A stretch of 64,000 nt of DNA from contig NZ_JAFV01000001.1 of NCBI RefSeq assembly GCF_000526315.1, positions 2,666,001 to 2,730,000 on the forward strand, written 5' to 3'. The position numbers and the translations under genes were made by a program. The stretch is from Methylopila sp. 73B. GTDB taxonomy: Bacteria; Pseudomonadota; Alphaproteobacteria; Rhizobiales; Methylopilaceae. The notes beneath the pieces are model-generated. The model saw only the letters and a program-made list of their open reading frames with translations. It was not told the origin of the DNA and did not search any database. Shown piece after piece: positions 1-8,010 of the stretch (position 1 is its first letter; each line of letters starts with the position of its first letter).

Positions 1-1
1 G

Positions 2-1423
2 GCCGCGACGCTCGCCGTCGTCGCGCCGCAGCTGAGTTCGCTCGCGGCCGACGCCGTCTGGACCTTTCGCGAGCCGCACGGCGCGGTCGGCGTGATCGAG
101 GCCCGCGGCCTCGCCGGGCGACGCGCGACCCCGGCCTTCTTCCACGCCCGCGGCCATGGCGCCGTCCCGGCCCGCGGGCCGCTCTCGGCCTTCGTCGCGC
201 CGGGATCGGTCGAAGGCTGGCGCGCGGCGCTGGAGCTTTCGAGCCGCCGCCTGCCGCGCCAAGTCCTGTTCGCCGACGCGCTGCGTTACGCCCGCGAGGG
301 CTTTCCCGTTTCGCCCGGGCTCGCCCACGCGCTGGCCGACGCGCTCCCGACTCTCCCCGAGGACGAGGGATTCCAGGCCGCGTTCCTCATCGACAAGGCC
401 GCGCCCGCCGCGGGCGCCACGCTGCGCCCGCCGCGGCTGGCCGACGCGCTCGACCATCTCGTGCGCTCCGGTCTCCGCGACCTCTACGACGGCGACCTCT
501 CTCGCGAGCTGGCGGCCGACCTCGAGCGCCTCGGCGTCCCGCTCGCGCGCGAGGACCTCAGGCGCGTCGAAGCCCGGCCGCGGGCGGCGCTCGTCGCGCG
601 GATCAAAAGCGGCGCAGTGTTCGACGCCGAGCTCTCGACGCCCGCCCTGGTCGCTCTGCTGGAGCGGCTGAAGCTCCACCGCGACGACGACGCCGTCTTC
701 GTCCACGCCGCGGCGGAGGCCGCGAAGCGCGTCGAGGCGCTGCGCCGCGAGGCCGAGGCCGACGACCGCCCCCGCGACGCCGCCTCCGCCCGCCTGGAGC
801 CGGAAGCGCTCGACGCGGCGGCTGGCGCGCTCGACCGCGCCCGCGCGACGCCGCTCATGCTCCCGGCCCTTGCCCTCGGCGGCGCGGGCTGGATCGGCGT
901 GATCGACGCCGCGGGCCGCGCGGTCAGCGTCACGCACAGCCTGCTGTCGCCCTTCGGCGCCGGCGTGGTCTCGGCGTCGACCGGCGTGCTGCTCGCAAAC
1001 CGCGGCGCGGCCTTCGCGCTCGAAGGCGACGAGCCGCTCCGCCCCGGCGCCGCCGCCTGCGATCCGCTCTCTGCCCCGCTGATGGCCATGCTGGACGGGC
1101 GCGTCGCGGTCTTCGGCGCCGGCGACCGGCCGCCGCTGGCGGCTACGGCGCTCGCGCTTCGCCGCCTCGGCTTCGAGCGGGATTTCGCGACCGCCCTCGC
1201 CGCCCCGCGGATCGCGCTTCGCCGCGGACCGGACGGCGACGCGCTGCTGGCGCTGGAGGAGGGCTTCGACGGCGAAGTCGCGGATCGGCTCGATCGGATG
1301 GGACATCGCGTCGCTGTGGAGAGATCAGGCTTCGCGGTGCCGGCGGCCCTCATTCGCGAGGCTTCCGGCCGCATCGAGGCCGGCGCCGACCCCCGTGGCG
1401 AAGGGGCGGCGCTCGGGGTCTGA
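2..1423 (+). CDS. gamma-glutamyltranspeptidase-like protein, 5' truncated by window edge
   Basis: The frame is open from base 2 with no start in the window, so only the last 473 or so residues are present. The family is recognised from the segment GRAVSVTHSLLSPFGAGVV followed by STGVLLANR at about bases 914-1005, which matches the start of the small subunit of gamma-glutamyltranspeptidases (NTN hydrolases that transfer or hydrolyse the glutathione gamma-glutamyl bond). Active members have a Thr-Thr-His at the autoprocessing site; here bases 884-892 encode Ala-Gly-Trp. The later PLSSMSP and GSPGG-type motifs are also degenerate (DPLSAPLMA, GAGDRP). I infer a non-processing, probably catalytically dead or repurposed homologue. 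It ends 95 bp before phnM and need not be co-transcribed with it. Confidence 0.75.
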   Translation, partial: AATLAVVAPQLSSLAADAVWTFREPHGAVGVIEARGLAGRRATPAFFHARGHGAVPARGPLSAFVAPGSVEGWRAALELSSRRLPRQVLFADALRYAREGFPVSPGLAHALADALPTLPEDEGFQAAFLIDKAAPAAGATLRPPRLADALDHLVRSGLRDLYDGDLSRELAADLERLGVPLAREDLRRVEARPRAALVARIKSGAVFDAELSTPALVALLERLKLHRDDDAVFVHAAAEAAKRVEALRREAEADDRPRDAASARLEPEALDAAAGALDRARATPLMLPALALGGAGWIGVIDAAGRAVSVTHSLLSPFGAGVVSASTGVLLANRGAAFALEGDEPLRPGAAACDPLSAPLMAMLDGRVAVFGAGDRPPLAATALALRRLGFERDFATALAAPRIALRRGPDGDALLALEEGFDGEVADRLDRMGHRVAVERSGFAVPAALIREASGRIEAGADPRGEGAALGV

Positions 1424-1518
1424 CGCCAGGGGCGCAGGTTCCCATCGCGGCTCGGCCGGCCTATCTAGCCGCAACCTTCGGCCGCCGGCCGAGCTTTCGA
1501 GACGCCCAAAGCCGCCCG

Positions 1519-2661
1519 ATGGAAACCGTCCTCACCAACGCCCGCCTCGTGCTCGACGACGCGATCGTCACCGGCACGCTGGCGCACCGGGACGGCGTCA
1601 TCCGCGACGTCTCCGAGGGCCGCTCCTCCGCTCCGGGCGCGATCGACCTCGAAGGCGACCTGCTGGCGCCCGGCCTGATCGAGATCCACACCGACAACCT
1701 CGAGAAGCACTTCGTACCGCGGCCCGGCGTGGTGTGGCCGAACCCGCTCGCGGCGGCGCTGGTGCACGACGCGCAGATGGCGGCGTCCGGCGTCACCACG
1801 GTCTACGACGCGTTGTGCGCCGGCGGCTACGACGCCAAGAACGACTACCGCCGCGCGATCTTCCCCGACATGGTGGCGGCGATCGAACAGGGCGTGCGCG
1901 AAAAGGCGTTCCGGATCGAGCACCGCATCCACCTGCGCTGCGAGCTGACCGACCCGGCGCTGATCGGCGACCTCAACGACCAGCTGGGGTCTGACCTCGT
2001 GCGCCTCGGCTCGTTGATGGACCACACGCCCGGCCAGCGGCAGTGGCGGGACATCGCGACCCTGAAGCGTTTCATGACCAGCAATGGCCTGTCCGAGACC
2101 GCGGCCGACGAGATGCTCGCCCGGCGCATGGCGGCAGGAGCGGAGAACGCCGCCCGCAACCGTCCCCAGGTGGTGGCGCTGTTCAAGGCGCGCGGCGCGC
2201 CGCTCGCGAGCCACGACGACACAACCGAAGCGCACGTGGCCGAGGCCGCGGCCGACGGCTGCGCGATCTCCGAGTTCCCGACCACGCTCAAGGCCGCGCA
2301 GGCGGCAAAGGCTGCTGGTCTCGCCACGGTCGCCGGCGCGCCGAACGTGGTGCGCGGCGGGTCGCACTCCGGCGGGGTCTCGGCCATCGAATTGGCCGAG
2401 CACGGCCTGCTCGACGCACTGTCGTCGGACTACGTGCCGTCCAGCCTGCTGCAGGCGGTGGAACGCCTTACGGCCGACGCCAGCCCGATCACGCTCGCGC
2501 AAGCCTTCGGCTTCGTGACCTCCCGTCCCGCCGCCATGCTCGGTCTCGCCGACCGCGGGCGGCTCGCTCCGGGCCTGCGGGCCGACCTCGTCCGTCTGCG
2601 CTTCGCAGGCCGCACGCCGGTCGTCCGTGAGGTCGTCGTCGCAGGAGAGAGGGTGACATGA
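1519..2661 (+). CDS. phnM: alpha-D-ribose 1-methylphosphonate 5-triphosphate diphosphatase PhnM
   Basis: A 380-residue amidohydrolase-superfamily protein, the normal PhnM length. In the C-P lyase pathway PhnM removes pyrophosphate from ribose 1-methylphosphonate 5-triphosphate before the C-P lyase acts. The metal-site motifs are visible: IEIHTDNLEKHF near residue 57, MDHTPGQRQW near 167 and LASHDDTTEAH near 235, plus a SSDYVPSS segment near 308 typical of PhnM. The ATGA overlap with the next gene (2658-2661) indicates translational coupling. The other phn genes are not in this window and may lie upstream of the GGT-like gene or elsewhere, so PhnM is locally separated from the rest of its pathway. 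Confidence 0.95.
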   Translation: METVLTNARLVLDDAIVTGTLAHRDGVIRDVSEGRSSAPGAIDLEGDLLAPGLIEIHTDNLEKHFVPRPGVVWPNPLAAALVHDAQMAASGVTTVYDALCAGGYDAKNDYRRAIFPDMVAAIEQGVREKAFRIEHRIHLRCELTDPALIGDLNDQLGSDLVRLGSLMDHTPGQRQWRDIATLKRFMTSNGLSETAADEMLARRMAAGAENAARNRPQVVALFKARGAPLASHDDTTEAHVAEAAADGCAISEFPTTLKAAQAAKAAGLATVAGAPNVVRGGSHSGGVSAIELAEHGLLDALSSDYVPSSLLQAVERLTADASPITLAQAFGFVTSRPAAMLGLADRGRLAPGLRADLVRLRFAGRTPVVREVVVAGERVT

Positions 2662-3356
2662 GCGACCCCCGCTATGCGATCTACTACGCGCCGCCGCCGG
2701 AAAGCGCGCTCTGGACCTTCGGCTGCCGTGTGCTCGGCTATGACGCCGCAACAGCGGCGCCCGTCACGGCGCTTCGGCCGCTCGACGTAAAGCCCAAGCG
2801 TTGGGCGGAGATGACGGCGTCCCCGCGGCGCTACGGCTTCCATGGCACGCTGAAGGCGCCGTTTCGGCTGTCTGCGTCGGCGAGCGAGGACGATCTCATC
2901 GCCGCCGGCCGCGCCTTCGCCCGGACGCAGGCGCCGTTTCCGCTGCCGCCGCTGAAGGTGGCCGCCCTTGGGTCGTTCGTCGCGCTCGTCCCGGAACGCG
3001 AGGCCCCCGAGCTCGCGCGCCTGTCCGACGGCTGCGTCGAGGCCTTCGATGGCTTCCGCGCCGCCGCCAACGCCGCCGAGCGCGCGCGGCGGCTGGAGGC
3101 GCCCCTGACCGAGCGCCAGACAGGCGCGCTCGAGCGCTGGGGCTACCCCTATGTGTTCGAGGATTTCCGATTCCACATGACGCTAACGGGCGCCCTGGCC
3201 GACGAGGACGTCGCGCCCACCGTCGAGGCGCTCGCCCGGCTCTACGCGGACCACGTCGGCGCCGCGGCGACCGAGGTCAACGCGGTCACCCTGTTCGTCG
3301 AGGAAAACCCGGCCGAAGGTTTTCGGATCGTGGACCGGTTCGTGTTCCAGGGATGA
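2658..3356 (+). CDS. DUF1045 phosphonate-metabolism protein, 2H phosphoesterase fold
   Basis: A 232-residue protein of the DUF1045 family, regularly encoded beside phn genes. The two H-x-T motifs of the 2H phosphoesterase superfamily are present: HGTLKAPF near residue 55 and HMTLTGAL near residue 172. These form a cyclic-phosphodiester or RNA-ligase-like active site in the superfamily. The start overlaps the phnM stop by ATGA, so the pair is almost certainly co-translated. The substrate is not established; acting on a cyclic phosphate product of C-P lyase, such as 5-phosphoribosyl 1,2-cyclic phosphate, is a reasonable inference but unproven. Confidence 0.85.
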   Translation: MSDPRYAIYYAPPPESALWTFGCRVLGYDAATAAPVTALRPLDVKPKRWAEMTASPRRYGFHGTLKAPFRLSASASEDDLIAAGRAFARTQAPFPLPPLKVAALGSFVALVPEREAPELARLSDGCVEAFDGFRAAANAAERARRLEAPLTERQTGALERWGYPYVFEDFRFHMTLTGALADEDVAPTVEALARLYADHVGAAATEVNAVTLFVEENPAEGFRIVDRFVFQG

Positions 3357-3474
3357 GCGTCCGCGCCGGCGCGCACTCTGAACAGGGGCTTGCAGCCGCC
3401 GCGTTTCGGCCGCACTCCGGGGCGATGACGCGCATGCGCCGCACGTGATCCCCGCAGGAGCGAACCGACCGCCG

Positions 3475-4134
3475 ATGACGACGCTTCGCCTCGCCCTGTG
3501 CGGCCTCCTCGCCGCGATCGCCGCCCTCGTTCCCTTTGTCGCCGAAGCGCATCCTCATGTGTGGGTGACGGCTCGCAGCGAGATCGTCTTCGGCGCGGAC
3601 GGGCGAATGGTCTCCGTGCGCCACGCCTGGACCTTCGACGAGATGTTCTCGTCGTTCGCGACCCAGGGGCTCGACGCCAACGGAGACGGCAAGTTCAGCC
3701 GCGAGGAGCTGCAGCCGCTGGCTGAGGTCAACGTCACCTCGCTCAAGGAGTTCGGCTTCTTCACCTTCAGCCGCGAGGGCGACAAGAAGGTCGGCTTCGC
3801 CGAACCCGTCGACTACTGGTTGGAGCAGACGCCGAAGGGTCTCCTGATCCTGCACTTCACCCTGCCGGTGAAGGACAACGCGCCGCCGAAGGGCGCGCCG
3901 CTGAAGGTCGAGGTCTACGACCCCACCTATTTCGTCGCCTTCGAGTTCGCCAAGGACCATCCGGCGACGCTCGTCGAGGCGCCGGCGGGCTGCGCGCTCG
4001 ACGTCGCCCGTCCGAAGGAGCCCGACGCGGCGACCTCCAAGAAGCTGTCCGAGAGCTTCTTCACCGGGCTTTCGCCCGGCGCGAACTTCGGCGCACAGTT
4101 CTCCAACACGATCTCGGTCTCCTGCGCGTCGTGA
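3475..4134 (+). CDS. DUF1007 family periplasmic protein, metal-transport associated
   Basis: A 219-residue secreted protein. The start at 3475 is chosen because it gives a clean signal peptide (hydrophobic core LALCGLLAAIAALVPFVAEA, cleavage after AEA) and has AGGAG at 3456-3460 upstream. The mature N-terminus begins HPHVWV, the hallmark of DUF1007 proteins. An EF-hand-like stretch DANGDGKFSREEL sits near residues 65-77. DUF1007 genes are habitually next to NicO-type nickel/cobalt permeases, as here: the stop overlaps the next start (GTGA, 4131-4134). A periplasmic metal-handling role is inferred from this pairing and the His-rich N-terminus. Confidence 0.85.
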   Translation: MTTLRLALCGLLAAIAALVPFVAEAHPHVWVTARSEIVFGADGRMVSVRHAWTFDEMFSSFATQGLDANGDGKFSREELQPLAEVNVTSLKEFGFFTFSREGDKKVGFAEPVDYWLEQTPKGLLILHFTLPVKDNAPPKGAPLKVEVYDPTYFVAFEFAKDHPATLVEAPAGCALDVARPKEPDAATSKKLSESFFTGLSPGANFGAQFSNTISVSCAS

Positions 4135-5096
4135 GGCGGCTCGTGCTCGTCGCAGGCGCAGCGCTCGCGCTGGTCGCGCTGGCAAACGCGGCGGACGCGT
4201 TCGCCCAAGCAGCCGGCCCCTTCGGCGTCGGCCGGCCGGACGGTCCCGGCGGCGCGCCCGCAGTGGGCGGCCTGTTGGGCTGGATCGCCGAGGAGCAATC
4301 GAGCTTCTACCGGTCGTTGTCGGCCGCGATCCGCGCCGCCAAGACCGACAATACCGCGCTGTTTTCCCTCGCCGCCCTCTCCTTCGCCTACGGCGTGTTC
4401 CACGCCGCGGGGCCGGGCCACGGCAAGGCGGTGATCTCCTCCTACCTGATCGCGACCGGCGAAGGCTTCCGCCGGGGCGTCGCGCTCTCGACGCTCGCCG
4501 CGCTGGCGCAGGCCGTGACGGCCATCGCAGCCGTGGGCCTGATCGCGGTGGTCCTCGGCGCCACCAGCATGGCGATGGGCGTCGCGACCTGGTGGCTGGA
4601 GGCGGCGAGCTACGCCGTGATCCTGGCGCTCGGCGTCGCGCTGATCTGGCGCAAGGGGCGCGGCTTGCTTCGCACGCTCAACGGCCGATCCGCCCATGTC
4701 CACGGCCCGGACTGCGCGCACGAGCACGGCGTCGATCCAAGACTCGTCGAGGGTCGGGTGGACTGGCGCCGCGCCGGCGCGGCGGTGCTCGCGATCGGCC
4801 TCCGTCCCTGCACCGGCGCGCTGGTGGTGCTGGTGTTCGCGCTCGCGCAGGGGATTCTTTGGGCGGGCGTCGCCGCGACCTTCGCCATGGCCGCGGGAAC
4901 CGCCGTCACCGTCGCGGCGATCGCCGCTCTCGCGGTGGGGGCGAAGGGCCTCGCGCTTCGCCTCGCCGCCGCCCGGCCCGGCGCCGGCGCCGTGGCGCTG
5001 GCGGGCCTCGAGACCCTGGCCGCGCTGGTGGTGTTCGCCTTCGGGGCGATCATGCTCGCGGGGCTGCTGCTCACCGGCGTCGGCGCGCCGGCCTGA
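4131..5096 (+). CDS. NicO/RcnA-family nickel-cobalt transporter
   Basis: A 321-residue integral membrane protein beginning at a GTG that overlaps the DUF1007 stop. It has an N-terminal signal-like helix, then the family signature HAAGPGHGKAVISSYL near residues 89-104, several membrane helices, a cytoplasmic-type His/Cys-rich loop (HVHGPDCAHEHG, about residues 189-200) that could bind metal, and the second signature LRPCTGALVV near 224. NicO/RcnA permeases move Ni2+ or Co2+ and some may handle Zn2+. Direction and metal cannot be decided from sequence. It ends 5 bp from a convergent ArsR-type regulator gene. Confidence 0.88.
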   Translation: MRRLVLVAGAALALVALANAADAFAQAAGPFGVGRPDGPGGAPAVGGLLGWIAEEQSSFYRSLSAAIRAAKTDNTALFSLAALSFAYGVFHAAGPGHGKAVISSYLIATGEGFRRGVALSTLAALAQAVTAIAAVGLIAVVLGATSMAMGVATWWLEAASYAVILALGVALIWRKGRGLLRTLNGRSAHVHGPDCAHEHGVDPRLVEGRVDWRRAGAAVLAIGLRPCTGALVVLVFALAQGILWAGVAATFAMAAGTAVTVAAIAALAVGAKGLALRLAAARPGAGAVALAGLETLAALVVFAFGAIMLAGLLLTGVGAPA

Positions 5097-5101
5097 ACCG
5101 T

Positions 5102-5827
5102 TCAGGCCGGAACGCTGGACCGCTCGACCGCGCGGGCGGCCGGAACGCCGACCTCTTCGGCGAAGAACCGCCGCCCCATCGTGGTGACGTCGAGCGTGCG
5201 CTCGTCCTTCCGGCGGGCGAGGACGCCGCCGTCGACCAGCGCCTCGAGCAGCGCGGCGCCGAGCGCCCCCGCGAGGTGGTCCCGCCGCTCGCTCCAGTCG
5301 AGGCAGCAGCGGGCGAAGGCGCGCGGGGAGCAGCGCGCGCGGGCGGCGGCGACCCCTCGCGCGCGGAACCAGCGCTCGCCGGCGAGCGTCGGTTCGAAGC
5401 CGTCGTGCCCGCGCCGCAGCAGATCGCGCGCGAGCAGCGCCGCGACGAGCTCCACCGCCAGCCGGCCGGCCAGATGATCGTAGCAGGTCCGCGCCTCGCG
5501 GAAGGCGGCCTCGGCGGGCGTGCGGGGCCGCGTCGCGGGGCGCGCGACTCCGGCGAAGGTCATCAGCCGCTCGATCAGTTCGGCGACCTCGGCGCCGGCC
5601 AGACGCACGTAGCGACGCCGCCCCTGCGCCGCGACCGACACGAGGCCCGCCGCGGTCATCTTGGCCACATGCCCGCTCGCGGTCGGGGCCGAGACCCCCG
5701 CGAGGCTTGCGAGCTCCTTCGCCGTGCGGGCGCGGCCGTCCATCAGCACGCCCAGCATGCGGGCGCGGGTCGGGTCGCCGATCAGGGCGGCGGCTTCGGC
5801 GATGAAAGGATCTGCGGGCGCGGTCAT
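5102..5827 (-). CDS. ArsR-family winged-helix transcriptional regulator with C-terminal effector domain
   Basis: A 241-residue protein. Residues 1-90 form a typical ArsR winged helix (GDPTRARMLGVLMDGRARTA, then KELASLAGVSAPTASGHVAK as recognition helices, then the QGRRRYVRL wing). The following ~150 residues extend well beyond a minimal ArsR protein and contain a Cys-rich stretch (ARARCSPRAFARCCLDW, near residues 162-178), a possible metal or thiol sensor site. It is transcribed divergently from the small monooxygenase gene across 129 bp and convergently to the NicO gene. The target is unknown; the divergent neighbour is the most likely one, with the NicO pair as an alternative. Confidence 0.85.
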   Translation of the reverse strand: MTAPADPFIAEAAALIGDPTRARMLGVLMDGRARTAKELASLAGVSAPTASGHVAKMTAAGLVSVAAQGRRRYVRLAGAEVAELIERLMTFAGVARPATRPRTPAEAAFREARTCYDHLAGRLAVELVAALLARDLLRRGHDGFEPTLAGERWFRARGVAAARARCSPRAFARCCLDWSERRDHLAGALGAALLEALVDGGVLARRKDERTLDVTTMGRRFFAEEVGVPAARAVERSSVPA

Positions 5828-5956
5828 GGAGGGAGGTTACGCCCGCGCAGGCGGGCCCGCGAGCGCGAAGGCTTCGGCCCGCGTCGACGCGTTTTGACTT
5901 GCGGGGCGCCGGGCGCGGCGGGCAGGTTCGGGCCTTGCCCGCGTGAGGAGCCGCCC

Positions 5957-6301
5957 ATGATCGCCGTCATCTTCGAGGTCACCCCCGCCGAGGGCCGCAC
6001 GGACGACTACTTCGCCATGGCGGGCGCCCTGAAGGCCGATGTCGAAACCATCGACGGCTTCATCTCGGTGGAGCGCTTCGCGAGCGTGACGACGCCGGGC
6101 AAGTACCTGTCGCTGTCGATCTGGCGCGACGAGGAGGCGGTCGCGGCCTGGCGCGCGCTCACGCGCCATCGCGCGGCGCAGCTCGCCGGCCGCGAGGAGG
6201 TGTTCGCCGGCTATCGCTTGCGGGTCGCGTCTGTCATCCGCGACTACGGCATGGACGAGCGCGCGGAGGCGCCCGCGGACTCGCTCGCGCTCCACGGCTG
6301 A
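5957..6301 (+). CDS. antibiotic biosynthesis monooxygenase (ABM) family protein
   Basis: A 114-residue protein with the ferredoxin-like ABM fold: N-terminal strand MIAVIFEVTPAEG, the motif DGFISVERFASVTTPGKYLS near residues 33-52, and SIWRDEEAVAAWR near 55-67. Related small proteins are cofactor-free oxygenases, haem-degrading enzymes or quinone-associated stress proteins, so the activity is not fixed. It starts with ATG at 5957 after a GAGGAG at about 5945-5950. It is divergent from the ArsR-type regulator, a common arrangement for a regulator and its target. Confidence 0.85.
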   Translation: MIAVIFEVTPAEGRTDDYFAMAGALKADVETIDGFISVERFASVTTPGKYLSLSIWRDEEAVAAWRALTRHRAAQLAGREEVFAGYRLRVASVIRDYGMDERAEAPADSLALHG

Positions 6302-6311
6302 CGCGGCGTTT

Positions 6312-6884
6312 TCAGTCTCCGAACGGCAGCCCCTCGAACACGTCGCGGGCGTCAAGCCGACACCCGATCTCGGGCAGGTCCAGCGTCGCCTCCAGCGTTT
6401 CGTGGTGGTGCGGCGTCCAGCCGGAAGCGTCGCGCACGTGCAGCGTCATCTGCGGCTTCTCGGTGTCGACCAGCAGGATGTAGCGCAGCGACGGCACGGA
6501 CTTGTACTCGTCGAGCTTGCGCACCCGGTCGAAGTTCATGGTGCTGGGCGAGAGCACCTCGACGACGAGCCGGGGCTCGGAGGCAACCGTTTCCTTCAGG
6601 TCGGTTCCCCCGCACTCGACGACGACGTCCGGTCGACGCACGTTGCCGGCGGGGATCTTCAGCGCCAGGTCATCTGTCGTCGGTTGGCAGGGCTTGCGGC
6701 GCAGTTGATTCGCGAACTCCCGCAGGATGTTCACGACAACGCGATCGTGTCCACGCGTCGCGCCGGTCATCGCCTTGAGCGGCAGGACAGGCAGGCCGTC
6801 GACCAGCTCGTAGTTCCGATCCTGAGACTGCTGCCACTCCAGGAACTCGTCCTGGGTCATGCGGGTGAGCTTCAGTTCCGCCAT
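6312..6884 (-). CDS. Uma2 family (DUF820) PD-(D/E)XK nuclease-fold protein
   Basis: A 190-residue protein of the Uma2 family. The family features are visible: N-terminal MTQDEFLEWQQSQDRNYELVDG with the YELVDG strand, HDRVVVNILREFANQL near residues 46-61, RRPDVVVEC near 83-91 and EPRLVVEVLSPST near 103-115, giving the Asp and Glu positions of the nuclease core. The biological role of Uma2 proteins is unresolved. There is no obvious partner gene, no flanking repeats and no mobile-element gene alongside. Codon use appears somewhat less GC-biased than its neighbours, which could mean later acquisition. Confidence 0.88.
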   Translation of the reverse strand: MAELKLTRMTQDEFLEWQQSQDRNYELVDGLPVLPLKAMTGATRGHDRVVVNILREFANQLRRKPCQPTTDDLALKIPAGNVRRPDVVVECGGTDLKETVASEPRLVVEVLSPSTMNFDRVRKLDEYKSVPSLRYILLVDTEKPQMTLHVRDASGWTPHHHETLEATLDLPEIGCRLDARDVFEGLPFGD

Positions 6885-7014
6885 CGACGACGCCTCCGCG
6901 CTGCCATCGAGGGGAGCATAGCACGACCGGTTTCTTCCGCCTCGTCTTCGAAGCCTTCTGCCTTCGTCGAGAGGCGCGTTTGCCGCGGGGCGCGTGGTCG
7001 CTATCTAGCGCGGG

Positions 7015-7902
7015 ATGACGACCTCCCGCCCGGAGCGGCGCTTGCCCGACATGACAGACGCCGCAGCAGCGGCCGCCCCCGTCGCGGGGGGCGCCGAACC
7101 CTCGCCCGATGGGCCGCCGCCCGGCGGACGGGGCGGCTTCGCGCGGTTCCGCCGCTCGCTGCACGCGCTCTACCACGGCGACAGCCGCGCCGCGCTCCGG
7201 TTCCAGGGCGTCGTCGTCCTGATCGACCTCGCGATCATCGCCTTCTTCCTGGCGACGCCGGCGCTCAGCGACCAGCAGGTCTACCTCTGGCTCGACGTGC
7301 TGATCGCGATCGTCGTGGGCCTCGACCTGACCGCCCGGGCGCTCGCGGCGGCGGATCTGAAGCGCTGGATGCGCCGGCCGGACGTCTGGATCGACGTCTT
7401 CATCTTCGTCACCCTGCTCGCGCCCGCCTGGTTCGCGAACCTCGGGTACCTCCGGGCGCTGCGAATCTGGACGCTCTCGCGCAGCCCCACGATCTGGCGG
7501 GGCCTGCGTCGCCATGGCCTCGCGCATTGGGAGGACGCCACCCGCGCGGTGGTCAACCTCGCCACCTTCCTGATGGTGGTGACCGGATTCGTCTACACCG
7601 GCTTCGCCGGCCGCGCCGAAGGGATCACGTCCTACGTCGACGCGCTCTACTTCACGGTGGCGACCGTCACCACCACGGGCTTCGGCGACATCACCCTGCC
7701 GGGAGGCTGGGGGCGGATGACCTCGGTCGTCGTCATGATCGTGGGCATCTCGCTGTTCGTGCGGCTGGCGCAGGCGATCTTCCGGCCCCGGAAGGTCTCG
7801 TTCTCCTGTCCGCAATGCGCCTTGACCCGTCACGAACCCGACGCGGTGCACTGCAAGGCCTGCGGCCATCCGCTGAAGATTCCGGACGGCGACGACGACT
7901 GA
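7015..7902 (+). CDS. voltage-gated-type potassium channel with C-terminal zinc ribbon
   Basis: A 295-residue membrane protein. After a ~45-residue polar Ala/Gly/Pro-rich N-terminus come about six membrane helices. A basic S4-like segment (YLRALRIWTLSRS, near residues 144-156) and a pore loop VATVTTTGFGDITLP near residues 219-233 are present; TGFGD is a K+-selectivity-filter variant of TVGYGD. After the last helix a short tail holds two Cys pairs (CPQC near 266 and CKAC near 282), a zinc-ribbon or rubredoxin-like knuckle. The channel part is well supported; the zinc-binding tail as a gating or redox sensor is inference. The start could instead be the Met at residue 12. Confidence 0.85.
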   Translation: MTTSRPERRLPDMTDAAAAAAPVAGGAEPSPDGPPPGGRGGFARFRRSLHALYHGDSRAALRFQGVVVLIDLAIIAFFLATPALSDQQVYLWLDVLIAIVVGLDLTARALAAADLKRWMRRPDVWIDVFIFVTLLAPAWFANLGYLRALRIWTLSRSPTIWRGLRRHGLAHWEDATRAVVNLATFLMVVTGFVYTGFAGRAEGITSYVDALYFTVATVTTTGFGDITLPGGWGRMTSVVVMIVGISLFVRLAQAIFRPRKVSFSCPQCALTRHEPDAVHCKACGHPLKIPDGDDD

Positions 7903-8010
7903 GCGCGATCCGCAGCGCTCTCCGCGCCGTAACGGCGGAGAGGGTCGGCTGTATTTCCGCGCGTCGGCGACTATGTTCCGGCCAGCCAATCGAGGAGTTC
8001 CACCCGTCTG

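Noticed and set aside
6312-6884. Mobile element carrying the Uma2 gene
   Set aside because: No transposase, terminal inverted repeats or target duplications were visible on either side.
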